From contig NZ_KB905843.1 in the NCBI RefSeq assembly GCF_000381065.1, forward strand, positions 1-64,000: a stretch of 64,000 nt of DNA, given 5' to 3'. This document shows positions 27,393-33,728 of the stretch, piece by piece. Source of the DNA: Propionispira raffinosivorans DSM 20765 (GTDB lineage Bacteria; Bacillota; Negativicutes; Selenomonadales; Selenomonadaceae). The position numbers and the translations under genes are program-made. Positions within the stretch are counted from its first letter, which is position 1. Each line of letters begins with the position of its first letter. The notes beneath the pieces were generated by a model. The model was not told where the DNA came from. It did no database searches and saw only the letters and a program-made list of their open reading frames with translations.

Positions 27393-28687
27393 GCACGTCT
27401 ATTTAATACACCATTTAAAACAATTGCCGTTACACTACCAACTGTAATCCCGCTATTAAAAATAATTTGCAAGGAACCCGGAAATTGCTGATAAAAGTTT
27501 GGTACCGCTAATGGAATCAAACCAACGGCAATGCTGATTGCTACCACCATAAGATTATGATTATCATCAAAGCCTACTTTGGAAAGTGTTTTTATACCGC
27601 TGGCCATAACCATTCCGAACATTGCAATCCCGGCACCACCCAAGACAGGTGCCGGAATGGAAGCAACAATCGCCGCCGCTTTTGGAAAAAGGCCAAGAAC
27701 AACCAAGATGATACCTGCTGCAGCTACAACATACCGACTTCTAACCCGTGTCAAACCAACAAGTCCAACATTTTGTGCATAAGCCGAATAAGGAAAGGCG
27801 TTTAGTAACCCGCCCAGTAACGTAGAAAAGCCATCCGCTTTCAAACCGCGTGTCAACATATCCTGCTTGATTGGTTTATCAACGATTTCCCCAACTGCAA
27901 TAAAATCCCCTGTCGTTTCGGTCATAACAACCAGCATAACAACCGTCATCGCTAAAATAGAAGGCAAATCAAACACCGGCAAACCAAAAGCAAATGGTGT
28001 TGTAATTCCCACCCAGGCAGCATTTGAAATGCCGGAAAAGTTAACCAGTCCAAAAGGAATTGCTATAAGTGTACCTGCCGCAAGTCCCAGCAATACAGCA
28101 ATATTGCTTAAAAATCCGGTAAAATAGCGATAGAAAAAGATAACTAAAACCAGCACCAGAAATGCTAATCCCAAAAAGTGCAGATTACCAAAATCTTTGG
28201 CACCGGGGGATCCTCCACCAGCCCAGCGCACAGCAACCGGTAAAAGCGAAACACCGATAATGGTAATAATTGAACCTGTTACAACTGGCGGGAAAAAGCG
28301 AATCAGACGACTAAAATAAGGACTGACAAAATACACAATAATCCCTGCTACCATAACCGAGCCGTAAATACCGGTTAGACCATGTTCTTTCCCAATCAAT
28401 ATCATCGGTGTCACCGCCGCAAAGGTTACCCCTTGAATAATCGGCAGCTTGATGCCCATGTTCCAAAACCCCAGTGTCTGGATTAACGTTGCCAAACCAC
28501 ACGTAAATAAATCAGCATTGATCAAATAAATTAATTGATCCTTTTCCAGTCCCAATGCATTTGCTAAAATCAGCGGAACGGCAACCGCACCAGCATACAT
28601 AGCTAAAACATGCTGTAATCCATATAAAAACATTTGATTTAACGGTAATTTTTCATCAACAGGATGATTCTGTTTTAATACATTCAT
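27389..28687 (-). CDS. NCS2 family xanthine/uric acid permease
   Basis: 432 residues, about 14 membrane segments. NCS2 hallmarks: LPIIQGVTFAAV, TETTGDFIAVGE (substrate-binding Glu), and NAFPYSAYAQNVGLVGLTRVRSR, a form close to bacterial urate/xanthine permeases such as PucJ/PucK. Imports purine bases with protons or Na+. The ATG at 28687 has GGAGG at 8 bases. Its leader carries a strong promoter, an operator-like spacer and an internal terminator (see 28780 and 28874). It likely supplies urate or xanthine to the cluster. Confidence 0.9.
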   Translation of the reverse strand: MNVLKQNHPVDEKLPLNQMFLYGLQHVLAMYAGAVAVPLILANALGLEKDQLIYLINADLFTCGLATLIQTLGFWNMGIKLPIIQGVTFAAVTPMILIGKEHGLTGIYGSVMVAGIIVYFVSPYFSRLIRFFPPVVTGSIITIIGVSLLPVAVRWAGGGSPGAKDFGNLHFLGLAFLVLVLVIFFYRYFTGFLSNIAVLLGLAAGTLIAIPFGLVNFSGISNAAWVGITTPFAFGLPVFDLPSILAMTVVMLVVMTETTGDFIAVGEIVDKPIKQDMLTRGLKADGFSTLLGGLLNAFPYSAYAQNVGLVGLTRVRSRYVVAAAGIILVVLGLFPKAAAIVASIPAPVLGGAGIAMFGMVMASGIKTLSKVGFDDNHNLMVVAISIAVGLIPLAVPNFYQQFPGSLQIIFNSGITVGSVTAIVLNGVLNRRA

Positions 28688-28779
28688 GATCTTACCCTCC
28701 ATTTATCGACTGCATACACACAGTCCAAGCTCTCCAGTCGCTGCAAACAAAGAAAGCGCTTTCTTGCTTGCATAAAAAA

Positions 28780-28816
28780 GGCGCTCTAAAAAAGAAAATT
28801 TCTTTTTTAGAGCGCC
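28780..28816 (-). terminator. Leader terminator of the NCS2 permease gene (attenuator candidate)
   Basis: 18-base arms GGCGCTCTAAAAAAGAAA / TTTCTTTTTTAGAGCGCC. On the minus strand a CTTTTTT tract follows. It lies downstream of the permease promoter (28874-28902) and about 90 bases before the ATG, so it should stop transcripts inside the leader unless relieved. It could also terminate the upstream regulator gene. A 16-base palindrome AAGAAAGCGCTTTCTT (28750-28765) sits between it and the gene. Confidence 0.8.
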
Positions 28817-28873
28817 TTCGCTCATCGTTTAACATTTATCTGTCAACGATATATTTTTTATTGTATGAAACAT

Positions 28874-28902
28874 ATATTATCTCATTTTGAGACAAGTGTC
28901 TA
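28874..28902 (-). promoter_or_regulatory. Permease promoter with operator-like spacer
   Basis: TAGACA (28897-28902), 17-base spacer, TAATAT (28874-28879). The spacer contains the inverted repeat TCTCA-TTT-TGAGA (plus-strand 28880-28892). The ssnA promoter has the same architecture and nearly the same spacer. Confidence 0.7.
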
Positions 28903-28930
28903 CTATATTTTTTCTAAAACTTAATTTTTT

Positions 28931-29539
28931 TTAAATAAGTTCATATTCTTTAATTTTGCGATACAATGTAGCTCGACTGATGCCAAGCATTTTAGCGGCC
29001 TTTTCTTTGCGACGAACCTGCCCTTCGACTTCACCAAGTGCTTTAACAATTGCATCTTTTTCCAAACTGCCTAAATTAAGCGGTAACAGAGCTGTTTGTC
29101 CAGCAGCAGAGTTTGGTAAATTGTTTATGATGAGTTCTGCCATCTTGACAATAAACTGCAGCATCCATTCTTTATTTTCTAATAAACGTTTCGCCTGAAC
29201 CGGATCAAAACTAACTAAGCCAATGACGCCAATTGGGCGATCATTACTTAAAATAGGCGTTGCCAATTCTGCATATTCAAAACACTGACCACACTGTGGG
29301 CATGGCCAGCAAAGTTCATGCTGACCGGGATTTTCAATAAGAACCATTTCCCCCGTGGCCAAAACATGCTGATAAACAAAACTTGCTTGCATAACCTGCC
29401 CACAATTTTCTTTATATTGTCCAGTTCCAGCAACTCGCACCAAATTTTCATCAGCTATTTCCACTTCGATTTTTAAAACATCTGCAATAGCTTCGGCTGT
29501 TTTTTGTACTGTCTGTTGAATGTGCTCCAATGGGCTCAT
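28931..29539 (-). CDS. GAF-like sensor plus Fis-type HTH regulator lacking the sigma-54 AAA+ domain
   Basis: About 202 residues. The N-terminal ~150 residues resemble the GAF-like sensor of clostridial sigma-54 activators. They carry a cysteine cluster C-x2-C-x2-C-x2-C (CWPCPQCGQC). The last ~45 residues are a Fis-type HTH (ARTLYRK-like AAKMLGISRATLYRKIKEY). The central AAA+ domain is missing, so it cannot open sigma-54 promoters. The ATG at 29539 has GAGGTG at 6 bases and follows ssnA closely. Position between two identical operator-like promoters suggests it binds there. The cysteine cluster may hold a metal or iron-sulphur centre. Function inferred. Confidence 0.75.
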   Translation of the reverse strand: MSPLEHIQQTVQKTAEAIADVLKIEVEIADENLVRVAGTGQYKENCGQVMQASFVYQHVLATGEMVLIENPGQHELCWPCPQCGQCFEYAELATPILSNDRPIGVIGLVSFDPVQAKRLLENKEWMLQFIVKMAELIINNLPNSAAGQTALLPLNLGSLEKDAIVKALGEVEGQVRRKEKAAKMLGISRATLYRKIKEYELI

Positions 29540-29549
29540 ATCATCCACC

Positions 29550-30887
29550 TCAAATCCGTTTCCACATTTTTGCTGCCAGTTCTCTGGCTTTGGCTTTTAT
29601 CTTCGCTTCATCAAGTTCTGTCAGCTGCCCTTCTTTTAACAAAAATTGTCCATTAACCATAGTCGAATCAACCGCACGCCCTGACATCCCAAATAAAATA
29701 TGGCTGTCAATATTATCAGTTGTCATCGGTGTCGGCGGATCGTAATCAATCACAACAAGATCGGCCAGTGCCCCAGCTTCCAAACTCCCGATTTTCTTAC
29801 GAAAAGTCATCGTTGCAATCTGGCTATTCGCCGTAAACAACATATGGGAAACTTCCCTGCTGCCAATACTAGGATTCGCTTGTTGGTGCTTATGGATCAG
29901 GTTTGCCGCTTTTAAAGATTCAAACATATCGGTCGTATAGCCATCGGTTCCCAAACCAACGCGAATTCCTTGCTGCACCATAGCAAGAACCGGCGCGCAG
30001 CCTACAGCATTGCCCATATTCGATTCAGGATTATGAACAACGTTCGTCTGACTTTTTGCCAAAAGATCCATGTCCGTTTTATTAACATGAACACAATGCG
30101 CCGCAATCGTCTTCGGTCCAAGTACCGCAAAATCCGCAAATCGCTGAATCAGCCGTTTGCCAAAAGTCTGCTCGGCATGCATGGCATCAGCCAGACCTTC
30201 CGCTGCATGTACATGAAAGCCAGTTTCTAAACCAGCCACTGCATTGGCACATTTAAGCAAAGTATCATCACTTAATGTAAAGGATGCATGCAGCCCAAAC
30301 AATCCTTGCACCATAGAATCATCATTTTCTTGACAAGCCTTAATAAATTGTCTGTTTTCCTCAATTCCCTGATTGCACACTGACACGCCATCCCGATCGG
30401 ATACTTCATAACAAAGACAGGCTCTGATTCCAGCCAGTTTCGCCGCTTCTGCCAAACGAAACAAACTCTCCGGCACAGCCCCGGGACTGGCATGATGATC
30501 AAAAATTGTCGTCGTGCCGCTTTTGATCAAATCAACCAAAATGGCTAAGGCACTATAATAAACATCTTCCAGTGTCAGCATTTTATCCAGTTTCCACCAA
30601 AGGCCTTCCAATATTTCCAAAAAATTTTGCGGTGATGCTGTTTGTAGAGTCATCCCCCGCGCAAATGTGCTATATAAATGCATATGGGTATTGATCAGCC
30701 CCGGCATAATCACCTTTCCCTGTACATCCATAAAATCAATATCCTGATAGGTTGCTTTCATAGCCAAAGTGGGTCCTATATCCATAATGATATTATCTTT
30801 AATCAGAACACAACCATTTTCTAAGTATGGCTGCTGACTATTCCGGGTAATAACCCGACCATTACCAATTAACAGCATAATGTTCAA
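29550..30887 (-). CDS. ssnA: Putative aminohydrolase SsnA
   Basis: 445 residues, amidohydrolase of the SsnA/cytosine-deaminase group. Motifs: PGLINTHMHLYSTF (HxH), GLHASFTLSD, HVHAAEG, AAHCVHVN and GLGTDGYTTDMF. SsnA accompanies selenium-dependent molybdenum hydroxylases and purine degradation genes; the reaction is probably deamination or ring hydrolysis of a purine-derived compound. It has its own promoter (30991-31019) and a terminator in its leader. It is followed 10 bases later by the regulator gene. Confidence 0.93.
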   Translation of the reverse strand: MNIMLLIGNGRVITRNSQQPYLENGCVLIKDNIIMDIGPTLAMKATYQDIDFMDVQGKVIMPGLINTHMHLYSTFARGMTLQTASPQNFLEILEGLWWKLDKMLTLEDVYYSALAILVDLIKSGTTTIFDHHASPGAVPESLFRLAEAAKLAGIRACLCYEVSDRDGVSVCNQGIEENRQFIKACQENDDSMVQGLFGLHASFTLSDDTLLKCANAVAGLETGFHVHAAEGLADAMHAEQTFGKRLIQRFADFAVLGPKTIAAHCVHVNKTDMDLLAKSQTNVVHNPESNMGNAVGCAPVLAMVQQGIRVGLGTDGYTTDMFESLKAANLIHKHQQANPSIGSREVSHMLFTANSQIATMTFRKKIGSLEAGALADLVVIDYDPPTPMTTDNIDSHILFGMSGRAVDSTMVNGQFLLKEGQLTELDEAKIKAKARELAAKMWKRI

Positions 30888-30920
30888 CTCCTTGAATTTT
30901 CTATTGATTACAGAAAAAAG

Positions 30921-30949
30921 GCTCTAAAACAAAATCATCGTTTTAGAGC
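30921..30949 (-). terminator. Leader terminator of ssnA (attenuator candidate)
   Basis: Arms GCTCTAAAAC / GTTTTAGAGC with a 9-base loop. The minus strand then reads a six-T run. Located between the ssnA promoter and its ATG, with a stem sharing GCTCTAAAA with the permease leader terminator. Confidence 0.78.
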
Positions 30950-30990
30950 GTCATTGCCTATAAATACTATAATAGAACTGATATAAATTC

Positions 30991-31019
30991 ATCATATCTC
31001 AAAACGAGACAATTGTCTA
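30991..31019 (-). promoter_or_regulatory. ssnA promoter with operator-like spacer
   Basis: TAGACA (31014-31019), 17-base spacer, TATGAT (30991-30996). The spacer has TCTCAAAACGAGA (30997-31009), matching the spacer palindrome of the NCS2 permease promoter. Confidence 0.7.
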
Positions 31020-31076
31020 CCGAAAATGAAATTCACGTATAATAAAGCAACACGTTCTACTTTGTTTATATAGAAC

Positions 31077-31207
31077 GCATTAAACATTTTATATGGCAAT
31101 CGTCAAAAGGGGGTATAGGGTTGAGTGGCATTACGTAGGAAGCAAACGATGCCCTCCTATACCCCCTTCCTGGCAGACTGATAGACTGGATGGAATTTCT
31201 TTAATGC
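31077..31207. repeat. 130-bp hairpin repeat (MITE-like), copy B
   Basis: Inverted copy of 24649-24776. GCATTAAA at one end and TTTAATGC at the other; inner arms AAGGGGGTATAGG / CCTATACCCCCTT. Loop differs from copy A at only two bases. Lies between the ssnA promoter and the nucleotidyltransferase gene. Confidence 0.85.
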
Positions 31208-31255
31208 GTTATATATAGCACAAATTTTCAATTTGTTTTATGGATCATCTACTAT

Positions 31256-31882
31256 TTATTCAGACGTGGATTGTTTGCATGTCCAATCAAGAAGTTTCTG
31301 ATAATCGTCCGGTGTATCAATATCCATGCCGCAAGCCTGGTCGGTGACAGGAACATATTGTGTCTGCTGTACATACTGCTCCAAAACCACTCGCAGCCCG
31401 CCATTCTCCTTACATGTAAGAATGGCTTTAAAACAAGCTTTACCCACCAAAACCGGATGCTTTTTTCGTCCCAGCAACGTGGGAAATACTACCGCCGCCC
31501 CCGTCTTTTCCATGCATACCCAAACTTTAACAAAGGTCTCTACCGCAATCGCCGGCATATCCGCTGGCATAAAATAAACTGCATTCGCTTTTTTGATTTG
31601 CCCCAGCCCTAGCTGTATCGATTCGAGCATATCTCCTTTTGCATAATTGGGATTAAAAACAATTTTCACATGCTGCATCGACTGAATTACCGCTTCAATC
31701 TCCTGCCCGCGATGACCGACAACAACAATAATTTCTTCAACCCCGGCATTTTGCATATTTTCAATCGCCGCTTGAATGATTGTTGTATTGCGATAAGGCA
31801 GCAATGGTTTAAAGTCTCCCATCCGACTAGACATTCCAGCCGCAACTAGAATTCCGCCTTTTATCATGGATTGTTTTGGCAT
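31256..31882 (-). CDS. MobA-like nucleotidyltransferase (molybdenum cofactor cytidylyltransferase type)
   Basis: 208 residues. NTP-transferase motifs: ILVAAGMSSRMGDFKPLLPY at the start, MPADMPAIAVETF metal-binding region, and DIDTPDDY near the end. This is the MocA/YgfJ type, which converts molybdopterin to its dinucleotide form for xanthine dehydrogenase-family enzymes. AAGGGGTGAG precedes the ATG. Divergent from the AzgA-XDH operon. It supports a functional molybdenum hydroxylase in the cluster. Confidence 0.9.
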   Translation of the reverse strand: MPKQSMIKGGILVAAGMSSRMGDFKPLLPYRNTTIIQAAIENMQNAGVEEIIVVVGHRGQEIEAVIQSMQHVKIVFNPNYAKGDMLESIQLGLGQIKKANAVYFMPADMPAIAVETFVKVWVCMEKTGAAVVFPTLLGRKKHPVLVGKACFKAILTCKENGGLRVVLEQYVQQTQYVPVTDQACGMDIDTPDDYQKLLDWTCKQSTSE

Positions 31883-31981
31883 TGGCTCACCCCTTCTTAT
31901 ATATAATAATTACAGCTAGACTATCAGTCTGTCAGATCCAAGTCAAGAACTGATTTTGGCTCATGTATACAATATTTCATA

Positions 31982-32010
31982 TTGACAATTGCCGTTATTC
32001 TTGTTATATT
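31982..32010 (+). promoter_or_regulatory. Promoter of the guanine-riboswitch/permease/XDH operon
   Basis: TTGACA (31982-31987), 17-base spacer, TATATT (32005-32010). Start near 32017, giving a leader of about 340 nt before the permease ATG. Confidence 0.72.
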
Positions 32011-32043
32011 TATCAGAAATTCATATATTGTTCATGATAATAC

Positions 32044-32090
32044 AAAGGCGTATTTCATAAAAGGAATCTTTTATGAAATGCGCCTTTTTT
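32044..32090 (+). terminator. Strong terminator between promoter and riboswitch
   Basis: Arms AAAGGCGtATTTCATAAAAG / CTTTTATGAAATgCGCCTTT with loop GAAT, then a T-run. It precedes the aptamer, so it could release a ~70-nt leader RNA or form a second control point. Confidence 0.78.
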
Positions 32091-32093
32091 GTA

Positions 32094-32166
32094 TTCTTGT
32101 ATAAGTTCATAAATAAGGTATGGGCGTTTCTACCAGACAACCTTAAATTGTCATAGGCTACAAGAA
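32094..32166 (+). promoter_or_regulatory. Purine riboswitch aptamer, guanine type (C74), slightly variant
   Basis: P1 TTCTTGTA/TACAAGAA (32094-32101, 32159-32166), P2 GTTCATA/TATGGGC with loop AATAAGG, core GTTTCTACC (32126-32134), P3 GACAA/TTGTC with loop CCTTAAA. L2 GG and L3 CC can form the loop-loop contact. The specificity base just before P1 is C158, as in guanine riboswitches. J3/P3 carries an extra ATA, making an internal bulge not usual in the class. It leads to an NCS2 guanine/hypoxanthine-type permease, consistent with the ligand. Confidence 0.85.
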
Positions 32167-32181
32167 GCATGAAATTATTTT

Positions 32182-32230
32182 ACTTTACTATATCAACTGC
32201 AATATTATAGTAAGGTCTAATATTTTTTTG
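32182..32230 (+). terminator. Probable riboswitch expression-platform terminator
   Basis: Arms ACTTTACTATA / TATAGTAAGGT (one U-G pair), 13-base loop, then a TATTTTTTT tract a few bases on. It would be formed when guanine stabilises P1. The stem is AU-rich, so moderate confidence. Confidence 0.5.
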
Positions 32231-32354
32231 CTTTTTGCAGCCTATTTTGTTTAGCCAAACAAAATCAAAGGCGAAAAATCCGATAAATAAGGAGGTTTCA
32301 CTTTTCGTTTTAGCAATGTTTAGAAGAAAAAACAACAGTATAAGGAGTGTTCTT

Positions 32355-33698
32355 ATGACCACAAATGAAACGACCGAAAATCAAGATATTTTAGAAAAAT
32401 TATTTAAAATCAAAGCAAAAGGAACTACGATAAAAACAGAACTGCTCGCAGGACTGACGACCTTTGTTGCCTTAGCCTATATCATGTTTGTCAATCCAAA
32501 TATCTTAGCCGATGCCGGCATTCCCAAAGAAGCCGCTATCGCTTCAACGATCTGGGCCACCGCACTCGCCACCAGCCTCATGGCTTTGTGGGCGAATTAT
32601 CCAATTGCTTTAGCCCCAGGCATGGGCTTAAATGCTTTTTTTGCTTATTATGTTGTTGGTGTTTTACATCTTTCTTGGCAAGTCGCATTAGGTGCCGTAT
32701 TTTTCTCAGGAATTTTATTTTTAATTTTAACACTGGGTGGCATTCGCCAAGCTATTATTCGTTCCGTGCCGATGAATTTAAAATGTTCTATCGGTGTTGG
32801 CATTGGACTTTTCATTGCCTTTATCGGCCTGAAAGGTGCCGGTATTATTGCTGCTGACAAAGCAACATTCGTCAGTCTGGGTCATTTGCTCGATCCTAAA
32901 ACTTTACTCGCCTGCTTTGGTCTGATTCTCACCGCAGCGTTAATGGCTCGTAAAATAAAAGGCTCGATTATTATGGGTATCTTAGCAACCACTCTTTTAA
33001 GTATGATCTGCGGTGTATCGCCGACACCACAATCATTGAATGATATCATCAGCTTCAATCTGCCAAGCATGGGTGAAACATTTCTGCAATTAGACATTGC
33101 CGGTGCCTGGAATTATGGTATCTTCTCGATCATCTTTACCTTCACGATTGTTGAATTATTTGATAATATGGGAACTTTAATCGGTTTAACCCGCAAAGCC
33201 AACTTAGTCAATAAAGATGGCGAGATCGAAAATCTTGATAAAGCTTTAACAACCGATGCGGTTGGTACGTTAGGCAGTGCGTTATTTGGTACATCAACGG
33301 TCACATCTTATATCGAAAGTGCTGCCGGCATTGCCGAAGGCGGAAAAACAGGCTTAACTGCACTAACCGTTGCCGTGTTATTCCTTATCTCTTTATTTTT
33401 TGCCCCGCTGATTGGTTTAGTTCCGGGTTTTGCAACAGCACCAGCATTGATTTTAGTAGGTGCTCTAATGATGTCTGATATCAGTCAGGTTGATTTCACC
33501 GACTTCACGGAAGGGTTCCCCGCATTCATGACAATTATCATGATGCCATTGACTTCCAGCATCGCCAATGGTTTTGCCTTTGGTTTTATCAGCTATACGT
33601 TTATTAAATTTTTCGCCGGCAAAGGCAAAGACGTGAGCTGGATTATGTGCTTAGTCAGTTTGGCTTTTTTAATTAATTTCTATATGCGCCTGCAATAA
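32355..33698 (+). CDS. AzgA-type NCS2 permease for guanine/hypoxanthine/adenine
   Basis: 447 residues, about 12-13 membrane segments. AzgA/PbuG motifs: TFVALAYIMFVNPNIL near the start, ALAPGMGLNAFFAYYV, ELFDNMGTLIG and GTSTVTSYIESAAGIAEGGKTG. Start at 32355 has AAGGAG at 7 bases. Imports purine bases by proton symport. A guanine-type riboswitch controls it, which fits guanine or hypoxanthine as cargo. First gene of an operon with xanthine dehydrogenase and guanine deaminase. Confidence 0.93.
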   Translation: MTTNETTENQDILEKLFKIKAKGTTIKTELLAGLTTFVALAYIMFVNPNILADAGIPKEAAIASTIWATALATSLMALWANYPIALAPGMGLNAFFAYYVVGVLHLSWQVALGAVFFSGILFLILTLGGIRQAIIRSVPMNLKCSIGVGIGLFIAFIGLKGAGIIAADKATFVSLGHLLDPKTLLACFGLILTAALMARKIKGSIIMGILATTLLSMICGVSPTPQSLNDIISFNLPSMGETFLQLDIAGAWNYGIFSIIFTFTIVELFDNMGTLIGLTRKANLVNKDGEIENLDKALTTDAVGTLGSALFGTSTVTSYIESAAGIAEGGKTGLTALTVAVLFLISLFFAPLIGLVPGFATAPALILVGALMMSDISQVDFTDFTEGFPAFMTIIMMPLTSSIANGFAFGFISYTFIKFFAGKGKDVSWIMCLVSLAFLINFYMRLQ

Positions 33699-33728
33699 AA
33701 GGCTCATAGCGAAGGAGCGAATCATGCC

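Noticed and set aside
28750-28765. Palindrome AAGAAAGCGCTTTCTT as a CcpA cre site
   Set aside because: Resembles a cre-like core but sits after the leader terminator inside the permease leader and has no partner site; kept only as a note.
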